Source of the DNA: a virus
DNA: 50,849 nt
Reading direction: 5' to 3' (one strand)
Virus record (IMG/VR): IMGVR_UViG_3300033977_000034
Coordinates: 1-50,849 of that record
In this document: positions 7,209 to 15,766 of the stretch, piece after piece
How positions within the stretch are numbered: position 1 is the stretch's first letter
How the letters are laid out: every line of letters begins with the position of its first letter
Program-made: the position numbers and the translations under genes
Notes under the pieces: generated by a model
Database searches by the model: none
Seen by the model: only the letters and a program-made list of their open reading frames with translations
What the model was told of the DNA's origin: nothing

Positions 7209-8902
7209 AATCCACAAGTCCCGCCATGTGCCGTTAGGGAACAGACATCGTGAGTTTGCATGGCGTCTTCAAACTCGATGCCAAGATTCGCTTTTGCCTC
7301 TTTGTATGGAACCGGTGTAAGTGGTTGACCGCCGCGAGCGCCTTCTGGATATACGGTAAAGCCGCGCAGCTTTGATGCATATTTTGCCAGCATGTTGGCA
7401 AAATCTTTCACTGTATCAGGATTATTATGGTGGCTTCCCCATCTCGGCAAGTTAATCGTGCTGCTTATAGCTTGATCGACATACGCTTGAACTTCAGCCT
7501 GAAAACGAATTCGACTTTCATAGTCTTTCGTCAAGCCGATGGCGTTCTCAATCTTGTCGGAATCAAGACCATATCTGTCAATTAGCTCTTGAGCGGCAGC
7601 ATCGATGACATATTGATAATGCCATTTTGTCCCGGCTCGCAAGTATCGACGCTTATAGGCGACGGCATAAACTGGTTCAATACCGGTACTGGTCCCCGCC
7701 AAAATTCCAATGGTCCCCACGGGTGCTATTGCGCGTCGAGCCTTAGACCGGCTTATGCTTAACTTATCGCAAAAATCAAAGGCAGCCTGGTCGCTGACAT
7801 GCTGATAAAGATGGAGCCAAGTATGCAATTCTGGCACGACCTCATATCGGTAGCCACGTTTCAATAGCCATTCGTGAAGACCCATCAACCCCAGTCCAAT
7901 GCGGCGATTTTTTGCTCGCACCCCTTCAATTAAAGGATATGGTACGTGGGCTCGAAGTGTTCCGCAAATAAGAAACTGAGTCGCTAAAGTAATGGCATCA
8001 CGCAACTCGTCCAGTGTATTGATTCGACTCAGATTCAATGAACCGAGATTACAAACATCAGAATCATCTTCGCTACAGAACTCGCCGCAGGCGTTACGAA
8101 GTGTTTCTCTTACATGCTCAAAAAAGTTAAATGAGAACCCCGGCTCTCCAGTCGATAGTGCTTGTTCGACATTCTTTATGAAAGTCTCCCCCAACTCGCC
8201 CGTCCGATAGTAATTCATCAACCATTCAGTGTCGTAATTCACTGATAGATTCGTCATATCGAGAGGAGCAGGCCAATTAAAATCAGCTACCTTGAGATCG
8301 GACAGCATCAATTTCATACCTGGCACCGGCATTTCATGCCAGTTTTTAGCCTTGAGAAATTGAAATATGTCGCCGTGCCGCCAACTCAAACTTGCATACA
8401 TAGCGCTGCGTCGATCACCGCCTTGCATCACGTTTCGGCCAATCTCATTGATCATCATCATCTTTGGAATCGTACCGCTAGCAACACCACCCGTGCTTGC
8501 TAATCTATTGCCTGACGGCCGGTAGACTGAATAATCAACACCAATACCGCCGCCTGTAAGCAGACAAGATTCCGCTTTCCAACTGAGATTAGCCCAATCC
8601 TCTCGCGTATCCTCCAAGGCGCGAAGACAGAAACAGTTGCAAAAGTATTTCTTTGGTCTGCCTGCATAGTAGAGATAACGGCCGCCGGGGATAAATTTCA
8701 GGTCTCGAATCAAACCAGTCAATGCCCAACGCTCTTCTGTTGATAGCAACTCTGGACTGTTGTTGTCGGGGCCGCACACGTCTGCTACCAGAACATTTGC
8801 TAATTTCTCCCACGTCTCACAGCCCGAGTGAGCATATTTCTGATCGAAGATATTTTCACTAAACTTGCTTCGGAACATTGGATTACGTTCACTCTTGAAC
8901 AT
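7205..8902 (-). CDS. nrdJ: class II (B12-dependent) ribonucleotide reductase
   Basis: 565 aa. Reduces ribonucleotides to deoxyribonucleotides with an adenosylcobalamin radical. The active-site NACGE (N270, C272, E274) matches the NxCxE signature. The likely redox pair is C113 (ESCLLTGGGIG) and C284 (DVCNLGSLN). APVGTIGILAGTSTGIEP near residue 400 is the phosphate-binding region. The C-terminal pair C554/C563 would re-reduce the active site. The length is that of short phage forms, without an ATP-cone. AAGGAG lies 8 bases before the ATG. The dcd gene overlaps its start by 14 bases and thyX follows by ATGA. Confidence 0.95.
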   Translation of the reverse strand: MFKSERNPMFRSKFSENIFDQKYAHSGCETWEKLANVLVADVCGPDNNSPELLSTEERWALTGLIRDLKFIPGGRYLYYAGRPKKYFCNCFCLRALEDTREDWANLSWKAESCLLTGGGIGVDYSVYRPSGNRLASTGGVASGTIPKMMMINEIGRNVMQGGDRRSAMYASLSWRHGDIFQFLKAKNWHEMPVPGMKLMLSDLKVADFNWPAPLDMTNLSVNYDTEWLMNYYRTGELGETFIKNVEQALSTGEPGFSFNFFEHVRETLRNACGEFCSEDDSDVCNLGSLNLSRINTLDELRDAITLATQFLICGTLRAHVPYPLIEGVRAKNRRIGLGLMGLHEWLLKRGYRYEVVPELHTWLHLYQHVSDQAAFDFCDKLSISRSKARRAIAPVGTIGILAGTSTGIEPVYAVAYKRRYLRAGTKWHYQYVIDAAAQELIDRYGLDSDKIENAIGLTKDYESRIRFQAEVQAYVDQAISSTINLPRWGSHHNNPDTVKDFANMLAKYASKLRGFTVYPEGARGGQPLTPVPYKEAKANLGIEFEDAMQTHDVCSLTAHGGTCGL

Positions 8903-9416
8903 GATTCAACTCCTTAAAAAGCAAGCTAGGTTGAATATCACTATTGTCTTGATACTTGCTGGTGTAGGTACTAAAACTACCGCGTATATCATGGTAGAAA
9001 ATTTGACAAATCCCTACGCCAGCATAAATACGAATTGGTTGCACGGCTATCATTTCAAGCGTCCAATAGCCGCAAAACCCCACATCTCCAAATCCAGCAG
9101 TCACATGAATGAAAAGTCCCAGCCGACCGATAGACGACCGACCTTCAATCATAGGCACGTAGCCATGTGTTTCAGTTCTCTCAATTGTTCTTCCTAAGTA
9201 GAGGCGATAAGGTTGCAATATCAACCCCTCATCAGGAATCGTTAGATATTTGAATCTATTCGGACGACGCATATCGAGAACGATTTCATCGTAAACCAAT
9301 AGCTTATTGTGCAGAGTCAGGTTATAGCTATTAGGATTTAGACGGTCCTCCTCGAAAGGATCAATGATAATGTTCCTTCCTAACTGACTACGAATTTCAT
9401 TACCAGAAAGTATCAT
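8889..9416 (-). CDS. dcd: dCTP deaminase / dUTPase-family protein
   Basis: 175 aa. Makes dUTP (or dUMP) from dCTP, feeding ThyX. It starts MILSGNEI, the usual dcd N-terminus (MILSDxxI), which decides the start against an upstream in-frame ATG-like codon at 9479. The catalytic block EGRSSIGRLGLFIHVTAGFGDVGF is present, including E, R, S, and the GF(I/D)D-like turn. LNPNSYNL near residue 26 matches the N-terminal strand. The 3' end overlaps nrdJ by 14 bases. The acting form (mono- or bifunctional) cannot be told. Confidence 0.92.
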   Translation of the reverse strand: MILSGNEIRSQLGRNIIIDPFEEDRLNPNSYNLTLHNKLLVYDEIVLDMRRPNRFKYLTIPDEGLILQPYRLYLGRTIERTETHGYVPMIEGRSSIGRLGLFIHVTAGFGDVGFCGYWTLEMIAVQPIRIYAGVGICQIFYHDIRGSFSTYTSKYQDNSDIQPSLLFKELNHVQE

Positions 9417-9450
9417 ATACTCTATCAGGTGCTGACGAGCCGCTTGAGTG

Positions 9451-9798
9451 TCAGGGCTTCTCAATCTCCAAGCTGTCAAAAGCGATTGTTCGCATATCTT
9501 CCAGGTGGGACCGTACAGCCGACAACATGCCAGCCGTACCTACTTCCTTCGGTCGAAAGCCAGCCGCCCAAAGGTCTTCGAGAAGTTCCTGAGCCTCGTC
9601 ACGGTAAAGCGTAAAAGTCGTCTCAACTGCTTTTCCCTCGGGGGTTTTATAGTCGAAGACTATACTGCCTGTACCAAGTGGTCGATCATCTCAATAATGG
9701 CGCAGGTAGATTGAAATCCGGTCGCCGCCTTCCCAAGAGTTTGTATGGGCATTGGCCCGGATAAAGTTGTAGCCGTCAAGCTGCCGAAGATCTCTCAC
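9451..9798 (-). CDS. small phage protein interrupted by in-frame TGA
   Basis: GTG 9796-9798 has GGAGG a few bases before it. The first 35 codons (VRDLRQLDGYNFIRANAHTN ... ISIYLRHY) end at TGA 9691-9693. The same frame then continues 79 more codons to TGA 9451-9453 (DDRPLGTGSIVFDYKTPEGK ... HLEDMRTIAFDSLEIEKP). The downstream part has no in-frame ATG/GTG/TTG near its beginning, but has good protein composition. From memory it resembles a small phage family ending in HLEDMR. Options are stop readthrough, nonsense mutation or sequence error. TGA is an ordinary stop elsewhere, so global recoding is excluded. Confidence 0.55.
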
Positions 9799-10012
9799 TT
9801 TTTCCTCCGTAGTAATTAACAAGTAGAAACAATATCTCTGAGTCACTTGAACTTTCAAGTTTGAAAACGCTCGTATCTGTGAAAGCCAGAGACTCAACAT
9901 AGCGAACCATTTTAGGCGCAAATATAGTAGTCATCTGACGGTCAATAGTACGCCATTGACCGTCTAATGGGCCACCGACAAAAACCGCTGTTTTGAAACC
10001 GTTGCGACTCAT
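9776..10012 (-). CDS. hypothetical phage protein, 78 aa
   Basis: Starts MSRNGFKTAVFVGGPLDGQW. The VFVGGPLDGQ start is typical of small phage proteins of unknown role. ATG 10010-10012 overlaps the stop of the upstream 57-aa gene (ATGA). Its 3' end overlaps the next gene by 23 bases. No catalytic motif seen. Confidence 0.7.
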   Translation of the reverse strand: MSRNGFKTAVFVGGPLDGQWRTIDRQMTTIFAPKMVRYVESLAFTDTSVFKLESSSDSEILFLLVNYYGGKSERSSAA

Positions 10013-10182
10013 AGTTCAGGTTTCTTTCCAGTGCTTCTTGCGACCGCCAATCCCTGTCGAATGGCTTTCTTCTTGGCGGCCATCATACTCTGCTTATTGC
10101 CTGGCGTATAAGGATATTTGGCTCCCGTCTTCCCCCACTGCCACGCAGGGCGACCGTCTTTCGTTGCACGATGGATCGGCAT
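10009..10182 (-). CDS. small basic phage protein, 57 aa
   Basis: Starts MPIHRATKDGRPAWQWGKTG and ends RQGLAVARSTGKKPEL. The PIH...WQWGxxGxxYP pattern recalls a frequent small phage protein of unknown function. GGAGGG lies 6 bases before ATG. Basic, with Trp/Tyr pairs. The stop overlaps the next ATG. Confidence 0.75.
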   Translation of the reverse strand: MPIHRATKDGRPAWQWGKTGAKYPYTPGNKQSMMAAKKKAIRQGLAVARSTGKKPEL

Positions 10183-10184
10183 TC

Positions 10185-10367
10185 TCAACCCTCCAAAAAG
10201 CGGATCAACTCTTTCAAGCTGAAACTAAGTTCATCGTCCGTGTTTAGTGTAATTGTCGCGCGAGGAATCCTGATGGTTAGGTTCTCTCCCTCCCTCTTCA
10301 ATTTCGACACCTTGAACTTGGCGATCAATTCATCATCACGCCAATGCTCGACTGTAAAAGTAGCCAT
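10185..10367 (-). CDS. hypothetical phage protein, 60 aa
   Basis: Starts MATFTVEHWRDDELIAKFKV. GAGGAGG precedes ATG 10365-10367, which decides the start over a long open upstream frame that overlaps the phosphoesterase gene. The beginning (VEHWR..EL.A.F.V) is echoed in the structural protein at 36257-36904 (VEHWRAGKLLAEFDV). Function unknown. Confidence 0.7.
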   Translation of the reverse strand: MATFTVEHWRDDELIAKFKVSKLKREGENLTIRIPRATITLNTDDELSFSLKELIRFLEG

Positions 10368-10377
10368 AGCAACCTCC

Positions 10378-11685
10378 TCATTGCAGCGGGCCGACCTCTC
10401 TCCCTCCGTCGATAAGATACCGCTTAGGACCAGACTTTTCACCGTCATGGCGAAGTTTAATGTTGAGACGCCACGAGAGACCGTTCTTTTCGTGGACACC
10501 ATGGAGCCACTGGGCCGGCTCCCGATAGCCGCTAAGGACGTTGTAACTGAACGGATCGGTGCCAATCCACGCACCGTTAATCAGCAATTCACCGTCGATG
10601 TCCGACAGTGTAGCGGCGACATGATGATGCCCCATGCAAAAGTAGCGAACGCGCGAGGTTCCCGATGCAGCACCTAGAGCAATCAAACCCTTCTGGCGAC
10701 GAACCATACCGTACCACGGAATTGAAAGATTCGAGCGAACATCATCGCCGTGGGAGATGTTGAAGCCGATACCATTGATATTGATATTCGCGCTCCAGGC
10801 ATCAGGAATCGAAAAGCAAACATTTGAAATATCGCGGCAATGAAGCCGAGCAATCTCCGCAACTAAGTAATCCCAATTCTCATGTGCGCCGTAGTAATCC
10901 TTCTTCGGCGTCCGGCGTCCATGGTTGCCTGCCAGATACAGAACATTGACATGCCGAAAGTATGGTGAAAGGTCACGATACATCAAAGCATGTAGCTGCC
11001 CGATTGCCAGGCAGTTCTTGAACTGGTTCCGGTAATATGACCGCTGTACGGCATTGTGGATTTCACCACTAGTAAAGTCGCCGTAAGCCAGCACATTGAG
11101 AACGGGAAATTTGAACTTCGAGGCCATCGTGTCTTGTGTCCACTCGATGACTGACTGGACCAATCTCTCGGCGCGGGCACAACTAATCGGGAAATTATAC
11201 TCCTCCAAGCCGCCAACTTCCTCGGGCCTAACGATTTGATCGTGGTGCCCATCCGACAAGTGCAACACGCATTCCTCGGTAATTTGGGCCTTGCGCCGGT
11301 ACTCGAATACATTAGGCAATGAGGTGAAGGGCTTGATTCGGCTGTCCATTTCATTGACAACGGCTTTGAATAGGCCGGCGATTTTAGCACCAGCCTTGAC
11401 CTTCATCCGTTCTCGATTTCGTTCCTCCGTGAGGTGGACAATCTCGCCCTCCAACTCTAAGATGCGCTGGTTAGTCGGATCGTAGTCGAGTGACTTGTGC
11501 TGGCCGCCTTGTGGCTTAGGTGCTGGTTGAACCCCTGGCCAGGGAATACTGGCATGGCTCCGGCCCGTAGCAATGTCGCTCACAGTAGATCGGCTAATAC
11601 CACGTTTCTTTGCTATCTCCGGCTGCGATAGGCCGGCTATAATATCCGTTTTGATAGCTGTGACTTTGTTATCGGTTAGCTTCAT
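10378..11685 (-). CDS. HTH-fused calcineurin-like phosphoesterase
   Basis: 435 aa. Residues 1-45 form a helix-turn-helix like that of resolvases or transposases (GLSQPEIAKKRGISRSTVSD). A charged, coiled-coil-like linker follows (about 65-110). The phosphoesterase domain has SDGHHD near 142, YGDFTSGE near 200, GNHGR near 248, SHGDD near 306 and GHHH near 347: the D-x-H, GD, GNH, H and GHxH metal ligands. Probably a nuclease or phosphatase acting on DNA, targeted by the HTH. AGGATG precedes the ATG. It is second of two phosphoesterases in the window; they share only the metal motifs. Confidence 0.85.
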   Translation of the reverse strand: MKLTDNKVTAIKTDIIAGLSQPEIAKKRGISRSTVSDIATGRSHASIPWPGVQPAPKPQGGQHKSLDYDPTNQRILELEGEIVHLTEERNRERMKVKAGAKIAGLFKAVVNEMDSRIKPFTSLPNVFEYRRKAQITEECVLHLSDGHHDQIVRPEEVGGLEEYNFPISCARAERLVQSVIEWTQDTMASKFKFPVLNVLAYGDFTSGEIHNAVQRSYYRNQFKNCLAIGQLHALMYRDLSPYFRHVNVLYLAGNHGRRTPKKDYYGAHENWDYLVAEIARLHCRDISNVCFSIPDAWSANININGIGFNISHGDDVRSNLSIPWYGMVRRQKGLIALGAASGTSRVRYFCMGHHHVAATLSDIDGELLINGAWIGTDPFSYNVLSGYREPAQWLHGVHEKNGLSWRLNIKLRHDGEKSGPKRYLIDGGREVGPLQ

Positions 11686-11706
11686 GATGCATCCTAACTA
11701 AAAGAA

Positions 11707-11732
11707 GTCTGACGTCCCGAAGGGCGTCAGAC
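11707..11732 (-). terminator. rho-independent terminator after the protease gene
   Basis: Read on the minus strand: GTCTGACG, CCCTTCGGGA, CGTCAGAC, then TTCTTTTAG. Strong stem with UUCG loop and U-rich tail, just past the protease stop. Confidence 0.8.
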
Positions 11733-11747
11733 GCCGGTAGCACGACC

Positions 11748-12653
11748 TCAGTAAGGTCGAAGAGACTTGAGAAGGTCTTTGATAACCCTGACTGTATCAG
11801 GAGATCGGCTGGCAGTCGGTTCAGCCGAATAGATACCACCCTCTTCAACAGGAATGGCTTCGATCTCTTTCATGTTGGGTACTTCCACTGTGGGATCAAT
11901 AGCCCACTCAACTTTCACCTCCTTTGCCCAAGCATGAATACGACGCACCGGCACGATGAAATTGAAGCCTTGAAGCTGCATGACTCCTTGAGTCAACATG
12001 CCAACATAGTCACCAGTTTTCTTCTCAAAGATACCGCCGCCCGATGACCCAGGGAATGCAACCGCCGTAACCTGATCGAAAGTCTTGGCATTGGCTCCGC
12101 GCATCTCCAGGATTCGACCGACCTGACTCAAGACGCCTTCCGTATAGCTATTGGCACCAAACTGACCGAGCAAACTGCCGCAATGACTCAACTCGACGCC
12201 GATAGCAGGAATATAATTCAACTGGGTCTTGAACTTCGCGGATAGAGACAGGGGATTCGCGTCCAAACGCCGGACCATCAATAGGGCCAGGTCTTCACCG
12301 TAGTCGGCATCGCTATACTTGATAACCTTGCATTCCAACTTTGTCTCACCGACGCGCCGACCGTCTTGTTGAAATTCCTGAACTATTTGTGCATCGCGAA
12401 ACTCCACCAGCACGCGGGTTTCCCCGGCAGCGGTGATGATCTTGCGGACGTTACGAAGGTTCTCGACGACGTGCCCGGCTGTCCAAATGAAAGATACAGT
12501 GTGATTACCAACTTGTCGCGTGACGATGGTGCCCGAGCCCTGGTACGGATCGGCCTTGATGGTGACGCTCACTTGCTGCAATTCATCGGGAATACTGGCG
12601 ACCGCAGGAATGGCCAACAAAAGAACAAGAAACAAACAAACCAGACGCTTCAT
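11748..12653 (-). CDS. secreted trypsin-like serine protease
   Basis: 301 aa. Signal peptide: MKR then a Leu-rich core (LVCLFLVLLLAIPAVAS), with likely cleavage after residue 20 (AVAS). Catalytic triad of the chymotrypsin/DegP fold: His in TAGH (H61), Asp in EDLALL (D121), Ser in GSSGG (S204). No PDZ domain follows; the last 50 residues are Glu/Pro-rich. GGAG lies 6-7 bases before the ATG. A terminator follows. Export by the Sec route implies action in the periplasm or outside the cell. In phages this could process surface proteins or exclude rivals; the role is inference. Confidence 0.88.
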   Translation of the reverse strand: MKRLVCLFLVLLLAIPAVASIPDELQQVSVTIKADPYQGSGTIVTRQVGNHTVSFIWTAGHVVENLRNVRKIITAAGETRVLVEFRDAQIVQEFQQDGRRVGETKLECKVIKYSDADYGEDLALLMVRRLDANPLSLSAKFKTQLNYIPAIGVELSHCGSLLGQFGANSYTEGVLSQVGRILEMRGANAKTFDQVTAVAFPGSSGGGIFEKKTGDYVGMLTQGVMQLQGFNFIVPVRRIHAWAKEVKVEWAIDPTVEVPNMKEIEAIPVEEGGIYSAEPTASRSPDTVRVIKDLLKSLRPY

Positions 12654-12687
12654 GATAGCGACTCCAAGGGAAAGGGGACAAACAAAG

Positions 12688-12990
12688 CTAAATTGTGCAG
12701 ACTTGCTCGACTTCGATCATCGTTTCAAACTCTGGCACAAAACGACGTAACAACGATTCATAAATGCAATCCTTCACAGTCTCAGGATCGACCGATGTTA
12801 TCAAAGTAACACACGCCACCCAACACTCCTCCATGTTGTTATACTCGAAACTCAACTCCTCTAAAGACTCGACCCAAGCCGACCCACGAACACAAGGTAG
12901 CAATCGATATTGATAAGGGGTTTCTTTCCAAACGCCTTTATAGAGTCGAATTTCAAAGTTGTAACAATCAAGATCAGGCTGCCAGATCAT
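12688..12990 (-). CDS. hypothetical phage protein, 100 aa
   Basis: Starts MIWQPDLDCYNFEIRLYKGV. Its ATG overlaps the helicase stop (ATGA), so it is coupled to it. Mixed alpha/beta composition, Glu-rich, no motif recognised. It may be an accessory factor to the helicase by position only. Confidence 0.65.
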   Translation of the reverse strand: MIWQPDLDCYNFEIRLYKGVWKETPYQYRLLPCVRGSAWVESLEELSFEYNNMEECWVACVTLITSVDPETVKDCIYESLLRRFVPEFETMIEVEQVCTI

Positions 12991-15716
12991 GTTCGATATT
13001 CCTCAAACTGGCCTTCTTCCGTGGCAGCATCATTCCAGTCAACACCCTCCAGAATCTCACCCATCGTCATCAGTTCCAACTTGCGGTTGTCTTTAATTAC
13101 ATCGAGTACGCGCTGATCAGTAGGCAGGTGGATCAAATCAACAATCTCACAACCGAGATTCAGGTCCATGCCCTTTCTATGAACACGACCCTCGCTTTGG
13201 ATTCGGAACTCCGGCTTCCAAGTGTTTGACCAATAAACCGCCATGCGCGATTCCGTCAGCGTCAAACTCATGCCGCCTGACTCCGGGTTCGCAACGAAAG
13301 CAACATGCTGATGCCTTTCAAGATCAGCCCAAAAATCCAGAGGCTCTTCTTCGACAAATGAGCCATTTTGAGTCAGAATTTGAAAATTCCCCTCATCACA
13401 TCGTACCACGTCCCACTTCTCTTTTAGAATGAGCCGACAGATGCGATCAACACTGCCCGTGAAACCCGCAAAGATTACGATGCGCCCTCTCTCCTCGCAC
13501 TCATCGAGCAACATCTTCAAGGCGGGTTCCTTCGGGCATGGAACCTCTCGTGTATTACGGACGATCTTATCCATCTCTCCAGACCCACCACAACTCGGAC
13601 AGGTGATAGTGCGTTTCAACAACCGCTCTATAACATCATCCGGGAGTAAAGTAATGTCTTGAAAGACACGATCCTCTTCATCCGGCAGATACCATTCATC
13701 CACCGTGCCATCTTTGCAAAGTGTGCATTTGGTTTTGCCATCAACACCTTTTACATAGATAAAGCCGTCACTTAGCTCTCGCATAAGAGTCATGCCAGTA
13801 ATGGCATTCGGCGCGCTAGCCGCTAAGGCTTGAGCCGTCCGCAAGGTGCTGGCTGTCGGCTTGCAAACAATCCTGCGGTATCTCTTCTCTGGCAGAGCAA
13901 TGCAGTCTTTCAAGTGCTTGACTACCACAAGACCATTCAGACGTTCATAGAGGTAGGAGACCTCATTCTTGCTTGGCTTAAATGGATGATATTCGTCCGG
14001 GTTTGTAATGCCGTCCAACGTGTGTGGACCAATTTCTCGAAACGCCCCGCACACATCACACTTTCGTTCATCGTCTTTCCAGCCAACGCGCTTCTTAAAC
14101 TTAGCAGTGTCGAATTCTTGATCGACCATAAATGCTAGTCGCTGTTCCAGTGTTTTAGGACTGCCCTCACGAAGAAAACCAGGCCATGCAATTTCCGCCG
14201 GACTCCACCAGTCTACAGGGGTCTTTGGGGCTGGCGTGCCAGACATCTCGATGACAAAACCGGCATAGCCCCACTGGGCTCGAATCATATCGGCCAGCTT
14301 TTGTACAGCGTGCGACCGCTGACTAGTGCTGGTTTTCAACCGTGAGCACTCGTCACAAATCAAACCTTGAGGCGGGAGTTGACCTTTCGGCCAACTGTCT
14401 ACCAGAGTCTTGAGCCCTTCATACGTGAAAAACTGGACGTTGAACTTGTGCGAGGGGAAACCCCACAAGCGAAATTCACGCTGGATGTTCGGGAGACTTG
14501 TCTTTGGGCCAACCCAGTACCATTCAGCAATGCCAGAATTTTCAATCACCATCTGGGCTGACAGAGTTTTGCCACAGTTATGGACGATAATTCCGTTGGC
14601 GACAAAATTATGGTGTGGATCATCACAAATGATGTCGTAAACATCTGTTTCTCCGTCAGGAGTAACAGAGACTATAGTATCAAACTTAGGAACAAAACAA
14701 ACTAACCCACCCTTACTACTTCGGCCGCCGTCCATATTACGGTAAGTATCTATCTTACCGTGTAAGGCTGCATGTTCACTAGCACCTTTAAGCAATACTT
14801 CTAAATTCTCAGGGCGATTGTCATGTTTAACACCGTTCTTATGATGAACTACTTCATCCTGAAAAATGTCTCTTCCCAACATTTTCTCAGCCACAAGAAT
14901 ATGTTCGTAAATCCCGCCTGTTGTTTCACGGTGATGCCGAATACCATGTACTCGAACATACCCATCTTTGTCAACTATCAGACCGTTAGTAAGAACAAAC
15001 CCACCCGCGACTAAATTATCGGCCCGTATAAATAAGTCATAATCAACGCAAATCTCATGGTCTGCCGTGACTCGAATACATTTGCCAGAGGCCAGTAGTA
15101 AACGTACAACTGGCTTACGCCCTTTCGCGAGAACCTTCCAAACACGATTCAGTCGTAATGATTTTCCACAAAGAGAGCGAATATAAGTTGGAACAGATAA
15201 ATCCCAGACACGTCCTCGTGTGTGACCTCCATTAAACTTAAAATAAAGATCAGAAAGTTTTATCGTGAAACCTTTACCAGCACGATTCACATGTACGATT
15301 GCATCACCATCAACACAACCCATTTCTGCCGCCCAAATCTGATAATGGTACGTCAAGCCAGAATCGGCCATGTCCACCTGGTGGGGCATCAATTCTTCCG
15401 GCTTGCCGGCGCGAGTCAGGTTGCGATAGACGTGCCTGATTAGTTCTCGATCAAACCAAACGTAGGCAACCTTACCTTGCAATATATCAAGCTGAAAATT
15501 GTTTCGCTGGCAATCATCAATCGACCACTGCTTCAAAGGATTCTCTTCATCGTAGCCGTGCCACTTTGAGCCCTTCATAGCCTTGATTTCGTGCCGCAGC
15601 TTATAGTCAGACTTGACAAAAAAGATGCGGCCGTCACGCCGTTCAATGACCGCAGGCAAACGAATAGGGCGTCCGCTACTGGTCGTTATTTCGAGTTTAA
15701 TTGTTTCCAACGACAT
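12987..15716 (-). CDS. Snf2/SF2-type DNA helicase, intein-containing precursor
   Basis: 909-aa precursor, 662 aa after splicing. The Walker A motif is split: EMG at 131-133, intein 134-380, then CGKT at 381-384, giving EMGCGKT when joined. Motif II is DECS (454-457). Motif VI is QSEGRVHRKG near residue 850, typical of Snf2 remodeller-like helicases. Three Cys pairs (CDVC, CTLC, CPSC) in the C-terminal half may bind zinc. GAGG precedes ATG 15714-15716, and the 14-base leader motif (15732-15745) lies just upstream. Likely a replication or recombination helicase; ATP hydrolysis would need intein removal. Confidence 0.92.
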   Translation of the reverse strand: MSLETIKLEITTSSGRPIRLPAVIERRDGRIFFVKSDYKLRHEIKAMKGSKWHGYDEENPLKQWSIDDCQRNNFQLDILQGKVAYVWFDRELIRHVYRNLTRAGKPEELMPHQVDMADSGLTYHYQIWAAEMGCVDGDAIVHVNRAGKGFTIKLSDLYFKFNGGHTRGRVWDLSVPTYIRSLCGKSLRLNRVWKVLAKGRKPVVRLLLASGKCIRVTADHEICVDYDLFIRADNLVAGGFVLTNGLIVDKDGYVRVHGIRHHRETTGGIYEHILVAEKMLGRDIFQDEVVHHKNGVKHDNRPENLEVLLKGASEHAALHGKIDTYRNMDGGRSSKGGLVCFVPKFDTIVSVTPDGETDVYDIICDDPHHNFVANGIIVHNCGKTLSAQMVIENSGIAEWYWVGPKTSLPNIQREFRLWGFPSHKFNVQFFTYEGLKTLVDSWPKGQLPPQGLICDECSRLKTSTSQRSHAVQKLADMIRAQWGYAGFVIEMSGTPAPKTPVDWWSPAEIAWPGFLREGSPKTLEQRLAFMVDQEFDTAKFKKRVGWKDDERKCDVCGAFREIGPHTLDGITNPDEYHPFKPSKNEVSYLYERLNGLVVVKHLKDCIALPEKRYRRIVCKPTASTLRTAQALAASAPNAITGMTLMRELSDGFIYVKGVDGKTKCTLCKDGTVDEWYLPDEEDRVFQDITLLPDDVIERLLKRTITCPSCGGSGEMDKIVRNTREVPCPKEPALKMLLDECEERGRIVIFAGFTGSVDRICRLILKEKWDVVRCDEGNFQILTQNGSFVEEEPLDFWADLERHQHVAFVANPESGGMSLTLTESRMAVYWSNTWKPEFRIQSEGRVHRKGMDLNLGCEIVDLIHLPTDQRVLDVIKDNRKLELMTMGEILEGVDWNDAATEEGQFEEYRT
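14577..15317 (-). mobile_element. intein with HNH homing endonuclease domain
   Basis: 247 residues within the helicase. Block A starts CVDGDAIVHVN (C134). Block B is VTADH with T217 and H220. The HNH part is EVVHHKNGVKHDNRPENLEVL (residues 288-308), of the HNH type found with group I introns and inteins. Blocks F/G are DVYDIICDDPHHNFVANGIIVHN, ending in H379-N380, followed by Cys381 as the +1 nucleophile. All splicing residues look intact, so it should be active. It sits exactly in the P-loop, the favourite insertion point for inteins in ATPases. Confidence 0.93.
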
Positions 15717-15731
15717 TTTAACCTCTACCTT

Positions 15732-15745
15732 ATAGTCGTAAAAAT
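15732..15745 (-). promoter_or_regulatory. candidate phage promoter or operator, copy 2
   Basis: Minus-strand ATTTTTACGACTAT, followed by AAGG then GAGG and the helicase ATG. Identical to 3794-3807. Spacing from motif to ATG is under 20 bases. Confidence 0.35.
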
Positions 15746-15766
15746 AGAGGCATGGCCGGTAATTTT

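Noticed and set aside
9691-9693. TGA as selenocysteine codon
   Set aside because: No SECIS-like hairpin was seen just downstream, and no selenoprotein family fits.
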